A stretch of 64,000 bases of DNA from Aureobasidium sp. EXF-3400. Lineage: Eukaryota > Ascomycota > Dothideomycetes > Dothideales > Saccotheciaceae. The stretch spans positions 23,121 to 87,120 of the forward strand of contig SWBL01000221.1 of the NCBI GenBank assembly GCA_024195585.1, given 5' to 3'. The position numbers were made by a program, and so were the translations under genes. Below are positions 1-12,101 of the stretch, piece after piece (within the stretch, counting starts at the first letter, position 1; every line of letters starts with the position of its first letter). Under the pieces are notes generated by a model. It saw nothing but the letters and a program-made list of their open reading frames with translations, was not told where the DNA came from and made no database searches.

Positions 1-1455
1 TCTGTGGATCTGCTTTTCGAGAATGTTGATCAAAGCGCCACCAGGAAACAGTGGTTTGATATTGGCTGACCCCTGTCGCAAAAATTAGGCGAGCGAACCG
101 GTAGGGGCTGAATGGGATGCTTTCTTGTCGTGGAGTCACTGAGTCAGATGCCCAGATCTTGGAGAAGAGGGGTTCTTCTATACGAGTACGAAGCTGTCAA
201 AAACAACAGAGTTTGACTCGTGAGGTACAAGTGTACAAGTAACGTTACAACGCAAGAGCCGCATCTCTGCTCACTTGCTCGCTGGCTGCCACGTGAATTC
301 ACTGTACTGTATTTGTAACCCGGTTCGTACGCGATTGGTATTGCGGCGACACTTCGCGAATTCGAGATGCAATCTCCCTGTCTCTCATGCTCTGATAAAG
401 TGCACACGGTGCTGCAATTTCTCAGCAATCTTTTTGGGTGGGGCGTAAACAGACTCACCTGAAACATTCATGCCACGTCCACGGAATCCGCGGATTCCTA
501 CGGTCTTTGCGCGCGCAGTTTCGCGCTCTGGGACTCGTATGTCTCGTACTCGTACAGCATGTGAGTGTTCTAGCGGAAGGTTCCTTTATTTGTTTCGGTC
601 TATCTATCCGGTTCTGTTCTACACCTACAGCATGTGATGGTGTTCGCGACTCAATTGGAAAAACAGAGAGCCGAGGAAGTTGCGCCACGCCTTGTGGCTT
701 TTGGCGATCCCGCACGGATGGCCCCTACCCGAGAACATTTCTAATCGTGTTGAGATTGGCAGAAATGCGGTGCCTGTTTTGATGCACCCAAACCCACCCC
801 AAACCCCTCTTCGAACACCGGTGGAAAGGACGTGACCCGACAAGGCTGCAAGGTGTGCGCAAGATGCTGCAGCTGGGCTTTCGTCTGTGGCAGAAGTGTT
901 GGAAGGCAATGTGCAGGAGAGTCCCACGTCATGATGGCAGCCTGCCAAGTCGTCTACGGAGTCACTGAAGAGTCCAATCCTGTTGTCGGACGATTGTGGC
1001 CACCGCCATGCAGTCAGCCCTAGATCTGACAGTCAAGTGTAGAATTTTGCTTCCTTGACCGGGAGGATGAAAATGGGACGATATCTAAACGTCCGTTCTC
1101 CAAGCCGGAAACTGGCCCTCCCGAGCTGGGGGAATGGAAAGTGGGTCTGCCCGCACACGGAAGGCCCTTTTTTACAGGAGGACGTTTGTCCGAGTCGGTT
1201 TGGCTTTGTCCCTAGCGCATCGTAGAGCTCCCGTCATCTACACATTTGTTGTCACTGCTTCGGCCTAACGCCTCAGCAGCTCTCGCAGTATTAAGGGAAG
1301 CCGTTCGCCATCTCAAGAGTCTTTCGTTTCTTTGAAATCTAGTTGCATACCACGACGCATAGCTCAACCGGCAGCAAATACTTGCTTGCAACAGGGGCTC
1401 GTCCCTTTGAGTTTAACCCTAATCAGCTATATCGACATTTAATAATATAGCCAAC
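1..1455. other. Gene-free upstream region of the ABC transporter
   Basis: No convincing reading frame is seen. The open frames here are about 115 codons or less, overlap on both strands, and several lack an ATG. The stretch most likely holds the promoter and 5' leader of the ABC transporter that starts at 1456. It contains a perfect 16-bp palindrome at 483-498, listed separately. The leader just before the start is A/T-rich. Confidence 0.6.
483..498. promoter_or_regulatory. Palindrome containing a PDRE-like zinc-cluster site
   Basis: The 16 bp GGAATCCGCGGATTCC are a perfect palindrome. The centre, TCCGCGGA at 487-494, equals the yeast pleiotropic drug response element bound by Pdr1/Pdr3, an everted CCG/CGG pair. 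It lies about 960 bp upstream of a PDR-type ABC transporter, the class of gene such elements control in yeasts. Seen: palindrome, element and position. Inferred: that a zinc-cluster regulator uses it here; filamentous ascomycetes may use regulators other than Pdr1. Confidence 0.45.
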
Positions 1456-4400
1456 ATGTCGCTCGTGGGTAACTTCACTTTCAACAACTACGATGGCCGA
1501 GCCCAGCGTAATGGTGTCAGTGCTCTGGGAGGCAATGCTTTCCAGCACGATGAACACCACGACCAAGCCGACATGTCGACCCGGGACACACTGAACCCTG
1601 GCCACAACACCGACCACTCTCACATTCCTGCTTCTCGCAAGACTTCCAAGACCTTCACCACCACTACCACCGAACAACCAGACTTCACACACTCTGGAAT
1701 CCACGATGGCACATATTACCCCGATGGAATCCCTCCTTCAAACGAAAAGTCCGAACTCGAGCCAGCAGAATCAGCGTCTGGAAGCGAGGGTGCCTACGAG
1801 AGAAACGAGAAAGTTCAGGACATCGCAAGGGTCCTCAGTCGCACCATGTCACAGGGCCCCGACGACCCATTCAATTACGACGAAGACTCACCACTCAACC
1901 CCAACGGCCCCAATTTCAGTGCAAGAGAATGGGTCAAGGCCATGTACAAGATGAATCAGAGAGAGGGCGTACAGCAACGTACCGCCGGTATTGCCTTCAA
2001 GGATCTGAACGTTCACGGTTTCGGTGCCGAATCGGATTACCAGAAGACTGTTTCAAACATCGCATTTGAGGCTGTCAGCGGAATCAAAAAGTTGATGGGC
2101 CAATCAAAGCCAAGGAGAATCGACATTCTTCGAGACTTCGAGGGAGTCGTCAACCCTGGCGAGATGCTTGTCGTCCTTGGTCCTCCTGGTTCTGGATGCT
2201 CGACTTTCCTCAAAACCTTGACTGGAGAGACTCATGGCTTCAACGTTGACGAGAAGTCGTATCTCAACTACCAGGGTATCGAAGCCAAGGATATGAACAC
2301 CAAATACCGTGGTGAAGCTATCTACACCGCCGAGGTCGATGTCCATTGTCAGTCACAACAATCTTTGTTTTTGAGCCCCGCTAATCTTCTATAGTTCCCA
2401 ACATGACAGTAGGCGATACTCTGTACTTTGCAGCTCGCGCTCGCGCTCCCAAGACTGTCCCCGGTGGCCTTTCTAAGGTCAAGTGGGCTGAAGCAAACAG
2501 AGACATGATTATGGCTACATTTGGTATCTCCCACACCATCAACACTCGTGTCGGTAACGACTTCATTCGCGGTGTATCTGGTGGTGAGAGAAAGCGTGTC
2601 TCGATTGCTGAAGCCGCTTTGAGCGGTGCTCCTCTACAAGCTTGGGACAACTCGACTCGTGGTCTTGACAGTGCCAACGCTGTTGAGTTCTGTAAGACGC
2701 TCCGTCTCTCCTCGGAGTTCTACGGCAGTACTCCCATGGTTGCCATCTACCAGGCACCTGGTGCTGCTTACGACCTCTTCGACAAGGTCATCGTCCTTTA
2801 TGAGGGACGTCAGATCTTCTTCGGTGCCACCACCGCGGCAAGAGCATACTTCGAGAGCCTTGGTTTCCATTGCCCCGACCGTCAAACCGATGCCGATTTC
2901 CTTACCTCCATGACCTCGCCTCAAGAGCGTGTTGTTCGCCAGGGCTGGGAGAGCAGAGCACCCAGAACTCCTGATGAGTTCGCCGCCTGCTGGAAGGCTA
3001 GCGCTCAGCGCCAACGCCTCATGCAAGAGATCGATGAGTTTGACAGAAAGTACCCCTTCGGAGGAGAATCGCAACAAGCGTTTGCCGCCTCGCGCAAGGC
3101 TCAAAAGGCAAAGGGTCAACGCACCGGTTCCCCTTATACTCTTTCTTACGCTCAGCAAGTCAAGCTGTGTCTCTGGCGTGGTTTCCGCCGCCTGATAGGA
3201 GATCCCAGTTTGACCTTTACTCAACTCATCGGTAATTTCATCATGGCTCTGGTCATCGGCTCTCTCTTCTTTAACCTTGACGACGGCACCGACTCTTTCT
3301 ACAGCAGAGGTGCTCTTCTCTTCTTCGCTATTTTGATGAACGCTTTCGGATCAGCCCTTGAAATTCTGACGCTGTACGCGCAGAGACCCATCGTCGAAAA
3401 ACACTCTCGCTATGCTCTGTATCATCCATCCGCCGAAGCGTTCGCTTCTATGCTTACCGACATGCCATACAAGATCATGAACGCCATCATCTTCAACTTG
3501 ACTCTCTACTTCATGACCAACCTTCGTCGCGAACCCGGAGCGTTCTTCTTCTTCCTGCTCGTCTCTTTCTTCCTGACATTGACCATGAGTATGCTGTTCA
3601 GAACTATTGCTTCGGTCTCTCGTACTCTTTCGCAGGCTATGGCTCCCGCAGCTATCCTGATCTTGGCCATCGTTATCTTTACCGGTTTCACAATTCCTAC
3701 TCGCTATATGCTTGGTTGGAGTCGATGGATCAACTACCTCGATCCTGTCGCTTACGGATTTGAAGCTCTCATGATCAACGAGTTCCACGACAGAGACTTC
3801 CCTTGCTCAGCGCCTGTGCCACTGTACGGAACATACGACCAAGGAACCCAGGTCTGCAACGTCGTCGGTGCTGTTGCTGGTCAAAACTTCGTCAGTGGAG
3901 ATGCCTACATCAACTCGTCGTTCCAATACTATCACAGCCACAAGTGGCGTGACTTCGGTATCGTCATTGCCTTCATGGTTGGTCTCCTGTTCGCCTACTT
4001 GGGTGCTACTGAATTGATCTCTGCCAAGAAGTCCAAGGGTGAGGTCCTGGTTTTCCGTAGAGGTCACGCACCTGCTGCCCTTACCAAGACTTCTTCTGAC
4101 GATATCGAGGCTGCTGGTGCAGGTAAAGCTGTTGCTGAGAAGCAGTACAATGATGCTAATCCAGCCGACATTATTCAGAAGCAGACCGCCGTGTTCCACT
4201 GGGAAGACGTTTGCTACGACATCAAGATCAAGAAGGAAGACCGCAGAATTCTGAACCATGTCGATGGTTGGGTCAAGCCTGGTACCCTTACCGCTCTTAT
4301 GGGTGTTTCTGGTGCAGGAAAGACCACTCTTCTGGATGTCCTTGCTACTCGTGTTACTATGGGTGTCATCTCCGGTGACATGTTTGTCGATGGACGCCAG

Positions 4401-6452
4401 CGTGACGACTCCTTCCAGAGAAAGACTGGTTACGTTCAACAGCAAGATCTTCACCTTCAAACCTCTACTGTCCGCGAGGCTCTCAACTTCAGCGCTCTTC
4501 TCCGTCAACCGGCACACATCTCTCGCCAGGATAAGCTTGCTTATGTCGATGAGGTTATCAAGCTCCTCGATATGGAACCATACGCTGATGCCGTTGTCGG
4601 TGTTCCTGGTGAAGGTCTCAACGTCGAACAACGCAAGCGTCTGACTATTGGTGTCGAGCTCGCCGCCAAACCTGAATTACGTAAGTATCTTGCCCTTTTT
4701 GCCTCCCCGTGTTCTAAAGTGTGTAACTCCCGTCGTACTCCGCCTGCGGCGACAAGCAAAATGTACACTATAAAAAGGCACAGATGTTCCTGGGGATGAG
4801 GCATGTCCATCGAGAGTCGATAGGTTGTCACTTCTCAGTGGACATCTTCCTATTCACTGATAGCATTGTGCATTTTCATAGCTACACGCGTTACATCCCT
4901 TAGTACACGGAGAGATAGTAATGTTCTTTGATTGCTAACATCCATCGCAAGTCCTCTTCCTCGATGAACCTACGTCTGGTCTCGATTCGCAGACTTCATG
5001 GGCTATTTGTGACCTTATGGAGAAGCTTACCAAGTCTGGTCAGGCCATTCTCTGTACTATTCACCAGCCTTCCGCCATGTTGTTCCAGCGTTTCGACCGT
5101 CTTCTTTTCCTAGCCAGAGGTGGCAGAACCGTCTACTTCGGTGAAGTTGGCGAGAACTCGAACGTCTTGACTGCTTACTTTGAGCGCAATGGTGCCCACA
5201 AGTGTCCTCCTGATGCCAACCCTGCCGAGTGGATGCTCGAAGTCATTGGTGCTGCTCCCGGATCCCACACTGATATTGACTGGCACCAGACCTGGCGCGA
5301 CAGTCAGGAATACCGTGACACCAAGGCAGAGCTCGAGAGACTTCGTACTCAGCGCCCTCAGGAAACTCAGCCTTCGACCGACCCCAACGACCAAGCCAGC
5401 TACCGTGAATTTGCTGCTCCATTCAGCGTGCAATTCGTCGAGGTCACCAAACGTGTGTTTGTACAGTACTGGAGAACGCCTAGTTACATTTTCTCGAAGC
5501 TCGCTTTGTGTACTCTCTCGGCGCTTTTCATCGGATTTGTGTTCTTCAAGGCGCTGAACTCTCAGCAAGGGCTTCAGAACCAAATGTTTAGGTAAAAAAT
5601 TTCCAAACGCGTTCCAAACAATTGTTGCTAACAATTCACAGTATCTTCATGTTGTTCACCATCTTCGGTCAGCTTGTCCAGCAGATCATGCCCCACTTCG
5701 TCACCCAGCGTGCTCTTTACGAGGTTCGCGAGCGCCCCTCCAAGACCTACTCCTGGAAGGCTTTCATGTTGAGCAACATCATTGTCGAGCTGCCCTGGAA
5801 CTCTCTCGGCGCTGTGATCATCTTCTTCTGCTTCTACTACCCTATCGGCCTGTACCGCAACGCTGAACCCACACACGAAGTTACTCAGCGTGGCGGTCTC
5901 TTCTTCCTCTTCGTCTGGCAATTCCTCCTCTTCACCTCGACTTTCACCGACATGGTCATTTCTGGTATGGACCTTGCTGAGACCGGTGGTAACATTGCCA
6001 ACTTGATGTTCTCCTTGACATTGATTTTCTGTGGTGTCCTTGTTGGACCTAACGTCATGCCTGGCTTCTGGATCTTCATGTACCGCCTGTCGCCATTCTC
6101 CTACCTGGTCGATGGTATGCTGGCTACTGCAGTTGCCAACACCAATGTTATCTGTGCCAGTAATGAGTACCTCCGCTTCAGCTCACCTGCAGGCCAGACT
6201 TGTGGTCAATTCATGGGTCCCTGGATCGCGAAGTACGGTGGCTACCTCCAGAACAACCAGACCTCAGAGTGCCAGTTCTGCCAGATCTCCGACACAAACA
6301 GTTTCCTTGCCTCAGTCAGCTCTTCGTACAGTCACCGCTGGAGAAACTTCGGTATTCTGTGGGTCTACATCATCTTCAACGCTGTTGCTGCTGTTGGCAT
6401 CTACTGGCTCGTTCGTGTGCCCAAGAAGGCCAAGAAGAGCAAGAAGGAGTAA
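1456..6452 (+). CDS. PDR-type ABC multidrug transporter (ABCG, full size)
   Basis: ATP-driven plasma-membrane efflux pump of the CDR1/PDR5 group, 1542 aa. Exons 1456-2347, 2395-4680, 4952-5591 and 5642-6452 join in frame. Order is NBD1-TMD1-NBD2-TMD2. NBD1 has the fungal degenerate Walker A GPPGSGCS near residue 242 (Cys for Lys), signature [10 protein letters not shown] near 358, and an altered Walker B (WDNSTRGLD). NBD2 has a canonical Walker [10 protein letters not shown] near 934, a degenerate signature (LNVEQRKRL) and a good Walker B ([11 protein letters not shown]). This asymmetry is the PDR hallmark. The C-terminus is lysine-rich. Intron 2 is 271 bp, far longer than the others (47 and 50 bp), and carries a TATAAAAAG string. 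Substrates cannot be read from sequence. Family call is very secure. Confidence 0.97.
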
Positions 6453-7273
6453 GCATTCATCTGTCGGACTCTTGTGTTTAGACTGTACTTTTCTACCTCT
6501 CCACTTCGGATAAAGGTGCTATTGCATTTTGGCGATTCGTGTTGGATTCATTTTCTTTAACTTGTTTATACCCTGTCTTTCCCTACACTAGAGGAATAAA
6601 TATTGCGAAATTTTACAATCAGTTTAGACATTTTCAAGACCTGCTGTCGACTTTGGTGTGCCTTGTCTTGAATCGGATCAATGAGACCTGTCAAAAAGTT
6701 TCTGCATCGCGCATATGCAAGTATCTCATGTAGAGAGTGGCTATCAACCTATCATTCGGTCTTCAAGCACGTGGCATGCGGTGTCTCCCCGTTCACACCT
6801 TTGTTGCCCCGCATCGAGCATTTCAATCCACCCTTTTCTTGTTCGACCTACCAGTCAACATCGAGCGATGTCACGACTGCTTGGTGCCTAACCACTAGAG
6901 TCTGGAACATATGAGAAGATACAGCCCACTATGCAAGACAGCCTGGCGCATGTACGATGCTTCGACGAGATGCAAGCAAACGATCGACCAAGATTGCCGC
7001 CTAGAAAATGACTGCAGAAGCGCCAATATTTGAGACGCGATAAGTTACCTACGACGGTGTTGAAGATTGTACATTTGTACATAAGGTAAGCCTTCGCTGC
7101 GTTTTCCTTCGCTGTGCATCCCGTTTCAACACAGACGTACTGTGAGCAAGTTTGCACCCAATCTGCGGTGTTTGACTTTTTCGACAACCTACTTCGGACA
7201 CCGCTATAAGACGGCGGTACTTTAGCCTCTTGTTCGCTCAACATTCAGCCACGTCGACTTCCTGTCCACCAAC
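6453..7273. other. Intergenic, ABC transporter to BCS1-like gene
   Basis: About 820 bp between two plus-strand genes. It begins with the ABC transporter 3' UTR, including an AATAAA-like string near 6595, and ends with the promoter of the AAA ATPase. No coding region or RNA gene was recognised. Confidence 0.5.
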
Positions 7274-9412
7274 ATGGACTTGTTCTACCTGGGCCGTCAG
7301 CTTTTCACGGCCCTGCCTTCTGGAAACGGCACTGATGTCAGCGATCTACCCATCAAACTCCTCGAAGCGGTCGTTCCAGGTTACAGTCTCTTCGCAAACG
7401 TCGCCCAACAATGGCTCGGCTTTGACATGAGTCTGGTCATGACTTGTATCGCATTCTTCTTCATCGCCAAACGTGCTGTTGACTTCGTCTGGGTTCGTGT
7501 TTACGGCACGTTTCTCAACCACTTCACAAGCTCTGTGCACATCGATGGCAGTGATGAACTATACACCACAGTCCTCAAATGGATCGCAGCAACCAGGCCT
7601 GATCTGTCCAAGAGGTCGCTCACTGCTCGTACACAATATGGGTGTATGTACGACTCGGATGATGAAGATGAAGACGAGGATGCAGATATGCTTGCAAGAG
7701 TCGCTATTGGTGATCATGGCTACTTCAACTTCTCGAAGACTGCTGCGCGCATCCCGCCTCGTTATGAACCTGATCATGGTCAATTCTGGTTCTCATCTCC
7801 AAGCGGCACCTTTCAGTTCAAGAAAACCGAATACACCTTCCGTGGTAGCGATGGCATCGAGCGCACAGAGTCTTGTGTCGATCTTTCCTGTATCGGTCTC
7901 AACACCAACCCTATTAAGTTGCTGCTCACCGACATCAAGGCATGGACTGTACGCAAAGAGGGGTCAAAGACCGTGATCTGTATACCCGCAGAAGAGCGCT
8001 GGAATGGATGGATGAGAGGCTCCGAGCGCCCATCTCGCCCACTCGATACTGTGATCCTGGACCCAGAGCAAAAGTCGCGCATCTTACAAGACATGAATGG
8101 ATACCTGCATCCTCTGAGCTCAAAATGGTATGCTTCGCGTGGCATTCCCTACCGTCGTGGCTACCTGTTTTCTGGACCTCCTGGAACTGGTAAGACGAGT
8201 TTGAGTTTCTCACTTGCTGGTATCTTTGGTCTGGATATTCACATCATCAATCTCATGGATCCGACCATGACTGAGAGTATGCTTGCAAGATTGTTCAATC
8301 ACCTGCCGAAGAGGTGCATTGTCCTGTTTGAAGATATTGATGCGGCTGGAATCAAAAAGCGACAAGATGAGTCTGATTCTGACTCTGACTCTGATTCGGA
8401 CCATGAGAGTGCTGAGGGGAGTCCAGTGAAGAATAAGGCTGGCAAGAGCAAGAGCAGAGGTCGCGCCATGTCCCGAAAGCACGTCACTACCAACGGCTTG
8501 GCAGGATCAGCTAGTCCAGGCGCTGAGGCAGTCAAGAACCATGTCAATGGTGACACAGAACAAGACGTCCACCTGACAGCGCCTATAAAGGTTCCTCATG
8601 ACCAAGCCCTCATCACTATCAATGGTAGAAGCGCGTCCCAAAACTCGGACGCGCATATTCCAATCACAAATGGCGCCGAAGGAGCTTCTTCACATCTGAC
8701 CTGCACACTATCTTCACCACCTACCTCCCAGCACCAGGACCAAAGCCCTCTTACTGTCGACTCTCTCGCTCACGCCCTCATTGCAGCGACTCGTCAAGTC
8801 CGCTCAAAATCTCCATCTCCTCCACCTCACAAACGCCACCGCAGTCGTAGAATCAAGCCCTCCTCCTCGTCTGACAACAAGAATGAGCCCACATCCAAGA
8901 TCTCACTCTCCGGTCTGCTCAATGTGATCGATGGTGTAGCAACACACGAAGGCCGCATCCTCATCATGACAACCAATCACCCCGAGAAGCTCGATCCAGC
9001 ATTAGTGCGCGCAGGAAGAGTCGACATGCAGATCCGGTTCTCCTACGCCAACACCGCACAGATCAAGAGTCTGTTTTTGAGAATGTACACTGGGGATAAC
9101 ATTCCCACTGTCACTACAAAAACGTTCTTGTCGAAGCTTGGTATCAAGAAAGACGCAGAGAGTATCGCTGAGATTGAAAATGGAGAGGCAATGCTTACAC
9201 AAGATGAACTGGAGGCTTTGAGTACGAGGTTTGCTGATAAGCTGCCGGAAGGAAGATTTGCTCCTTCTGATGTGCAGGGATATCTATTGCTGCATAGGAA
9301 GAAGCCCAGAAAGGCTGTCGATCAGGTCGAGGCTTGGAGGGATGCAAAGTTCTCAGAGATGACTGAGAAAGAGAAGAATAAATCGGTTGGAAAGAAGGTG
9401 AAGAAGACTTGA
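7274..9412 (+). CDS. BCS1-like AAA ATPase
   Basis: Intronless 712-aa protein of the BCS1 family. The N-terminal half has a hydrophobic segment (VMTCIAFFFIAKRAVDFVWV) followed by the BCS1_N region. The AAA module follows, with Walker A GPPGTGKTS near residue 301, Walker B VLFEDID near 350, and sensor/arginine region TTNHPEKLDPALVRAGRVD. Yeast Bcs1 inserts the Rieske protein into complex III, but filamentous fungi carry many paralogs of unknown substrate, and this looks like one. Unusual: about 190 low-complexity residues rich in Ser, Asp and Arg (starting with an (SD)n run coded by a TCTGAC microsatellite near 8370-8400) split the AAA domain between Walker B and the second conserved half. The tail is lysine-rich. 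The inner mitochondrial membrane is only inferred from the family. Confidence 0.9.
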   Translation: MDLFYLGRQLFTALPSGNGTDVSDLPIKLLEAVVPGYSLFANVAQQWLGFDMSLVMTCIAFFFIAKRAVDFVWVRVYGTFLNHFTSSVHIDGSDELYTTVLKWIAATRPDLSKRSLTARTQYGCMYDSDDEDEDEDADMLARVAIGDHGYFNFSKTAARIPPRYEPDHGQFWFSSPSGTFQFKKTEYTFRGSDGIERTESCVDLSCIGLNTNPIKLLLTDIKAWTVRKEGSKTVICIPAEERWNGWMRGSERPSRPLDTVILDPEQKSRILQDMNGYLHPLSSKWYASRGIPYRRGYLFSGPPGTGKTSLSFSLAGIFGLDIHIINLMDPTMTESMLARLFNHLPKRCIVLFEDIDAAGIKKRQDESDSDSDSDSDHESAEGSPVKNKAGKSKSRGRAMSRKHVTTNGLAGSASPGAEAVKNHVNGDTEQDVHLTAPIKVPHDQALITINGRSASQNSDAHIPITNGAEGASSHLTCTLSSPPTSQHQDQSPLTVDSLAHALIAATRQVRSKSPSPPPHKRHRSRRIKPSSSSDNKNEPTSKISLSGLLNVIDGVATHEGRILIMTTNHPEKLDPALVRAGRVDMQIRFSYANTAQIKSLFLRMYTGDNIPTVTTKTFLSKLGIKKDAESIAEIENGEAMLTQDELEALSTRFADKLPEGRFAPSDVQGYLLLHRKKPRKAVDQVEAWRDAKFSEMTEKEKNKSVGKKVKKT

Positions 9413-10173
9413 TGTGGCATCCATAGACGATTCTCCTAGAGGCAAAGTCAGAATCAGTCTGGCATTTGTTTGTAGATCGTTTGATAGATGGTAGACAAGA
9501 ATTTGTTCTCCTTGACGTTCGACGATGACGGAGTGGTGGTTCATGACTCGTGAGACGAATTGCCAAGAGAGGAGGGCAAGCGCGCGGACCTTCTTAAGCG
9601 CTCCTTCTTTTCTACCGGATCAACCACTCTCGTCATCCAACCAACGATATAAGTACTGAATATTTGCTCGTCCTCTTCGACGAGCCATCAGCGTAAGAGT
9701 CGCCGACATGTTATCGTCCTCATCTTGACTGTACCTCAGCAATGACTGCTGCAGATGCTTCATCTCTCATGTTTCGCACAATGTAGGTAGAAAGTCGTTC
9801 GCTCTGTCCAGAGACTCAACTTCTCTTCGACGTCGCGAACAGCCGACCTTGCCCTTTCTCAACAACTTCACAACCGCACTCCACCACCATCTCGTCTGCT
9901 TCCCTTTCTGATGCCATCACACGAGAACTGGTCCAGACGACTTCGATCGTCGCTTGGCAGAGACCGAGCTCGATGCTATGACTGAAAATTCTGGGGCCCA
10001 ACGTTGAATTTTACGTACTCGAAATTTTTGACAGCATCACTGCCAAATTTTACGGCCCGAGCTGGGCCAAGTCGGCCTGCCACGAGGTTTTCGTCGCTTT
10101 TCACTTGCCTTCTCTGACTGTTTCGTCTCATACCTATCATTCGATTCGAGGAAGTCAATTGCCGACCACAGCC
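9413..10173. other. Intergenic, BCS1-like gene to amino acid permease
   Basis: About 760 bp with no supported gene. It should contain the terminator of the ATPase gene and the promoter and leader of the permease. A pyrimidine-rich tract lies before the permease start. Confidence 0.5.
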
Positions 10174-11878
10174 ATGGCGGAGAGCAGTATACAAAACGCT
10201 GGAGTACAACCACCCAAGGAGTTCGATGTCAACGAGAAGCATGCCTGGGACTCAAGTTCAGGCTCATTGGATCATGCTGTCGAACGAGGAACCACACATC
10301 AGCTCTCTAGACAACTCAAGTCTAGACATTTGCAGATGATTGCCATTGGTACCTCTACCTGACTTTGATATTTCTCCACCTTCCACTGACCACGACCAAC
10401 CAGGTGGTACTATCGGTACTGGATTGTTCATTGGATCAGGAACCGCCCTTGCCAACTCAGGTCCCGCCGGAGCTCTCATTGCCTATGCGTTCGTAGGCAC
10501 CCTAGTCTACAGTGTCATGGTATCTTTGGGAGAGATGTGCGCTTTCCTCCCGGTTACTGGCGCTTTCACCGCCTACGCCAGCCGTTTCGTTGACCCTTCG
10601 CTCGGTTTCTCAATGGGATGGATCTATTGGTGGGCTTGGGCTTCTTGTTACGCTCTCGAGCTCACTGCGAGTGGTATCATTATCCAATACTGGCGACCCG
10701 ACTTGAGTCAAGCCATCTTCATCGGCTGCTTCTGGGTTGTTATCACCGCCGTCAACTTTCTGCCTGTCAAGTTCTACGGCGAGATCGAGTTTTACTTCGC
10801 TCTGATCAAGGTCATCACCGTCCTTGGTTTTATGATCTTTGCCATCTGTATCGATGCCGGAGCTGGTCAGCATGGATATCTCGGCTTCCATACGTGGGGC
10901 AATCCTGGTGCTTTTGCACCATACCTCGTTGATGGTGGCAGAAGTACCGCTCTAGCCAAGTTCGTCGGCTTCTGGTCGGTTCTGATTCAAGCTGGTTTCT
11001 CCTACTCTGGTACCGAGCTGGTTGCAGTTGCTGCAGGCGAGACATACAACCCTCGCAAGACCATTCCCTCGGCTATCCGCAAGACCTTCTTCCGCATCAT
11101 CTTCTTCTTCGTGTTCACCATCTTCTTCATTGGTCTTCTGGTTCCTTACAATAACGAACAATTGCGTGCTGGTGGTAGTGATGCCACTGCTTCGCCTTTG
11201 GTCATTGCTGCTAAGCTAGCAGGTGTGAAAACACTTCCTGGAATCATCAATGCTGTCTTGCTCTGTACCGTCTTGAGTGCTGCCAATTCCAACGTCTACT
11301 CCGCATCCAGAATTCTTGTTGGACTTTCTGGCGAAGGATTTGCTCCTAAGTGGTTCGCAAAGACCAAGGGCGAAGTCCCTGTGTATGCTGTTGGATTTAC
11401 CTCTCTCTTCGGGCTTCTCGGTTTCATGAATGTTTCGTCTTCAGGAAGTGTCGCCTTCAATTGGCTCATTCAAATCTCTGGTGTGGCTGGGTTCATCGCT
11501 TGGGCATGTATCCTGGGTTCCCACTTGTGTTTCATGAGAATTTTGGCTGCACGTGGCATCTCTAGGGATACCTTGCCATACAAGGCCATGCTTCAGCCGT
11601 GGTTCACTTACTACGGACTGTTCTTCTGGGTCTTGATCATCTTTACGCAAGGATTTACCGCTTTCATCCCCTGGAACACGTCGAATTTCTTCATCGCATA
11701 CATCAGTTTGATCCTGTTTGTTGTGCTTTACATTGGCCACAAGGCAATTTTCAGACCGAGATTTGTCAGACCCGCCGAGGCGGACATTGACTCGGGCAGA
11801 AAGGAGATTGATGAGCTAGTCTTCGAGGAGCCCGTGCCGACGACCCTTTGGGGCAAGTTCTGGCATTGGATGTCATGA
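10174..11878 (+). CDS. Amino acid permease (YAT/APC family)
   Basis: Plasma-membrane proton/amino acid symporter of the fungal YAT family (GAP1/AGP1/DIP5 relatives), 549 aa. Exons are 10174-10348 and 10404-11878; the 55-bp intron interrupts the first conserved membrane segment, restoring MIAIGGTIGTGLFIGSG. About twelve hydrophobic segments follow, with the family motif GSGTALANSGPAGALIAY and the central SYSGTELVAVAAGE...NPRKTIPSAI. The N-terminal tail is hydrophilic and the C-terminus ends in a short acidic cytosolic tail. The chosen ATG has context GCCATGG; an in-frame upstream ATG at 10105 would add 23 residues and is less likely. Amino acid preference cannot be told from sequence. Confidence 0.95.
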
Positions 11879-12101
11879 GATGAGTTTTACGACGAGAAGC
11901 ATTTCGTTTTCTTTTACATTGTATTTTCTTCAGCAGCGATTTATTAGCGATATAGCGATGTCACGACCATGCCAATTTCCAACATTTACATCACATTTGC
12001 TTGCGCATTCCTTCTTTGATCTTTCCCTTTCGAACAGAGAAGTTGTCCCTCATTCTTTCCATTCTCGACCTACGTCCGCCTGTGTCCAAAGTTTCAGATC
12101 T

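Noticed and set aside
144..948. Several overlapping ~100-codon frames at the window start
   Set aside because: Mutually overlapping on both strands, some without ATG, no motif or splice continuation.
3807..4631. 274-codon minus-strand frame within the ABC transporter
   Set aside because: Fully inside conserved coding sequence, composition typical of antisense shadows.
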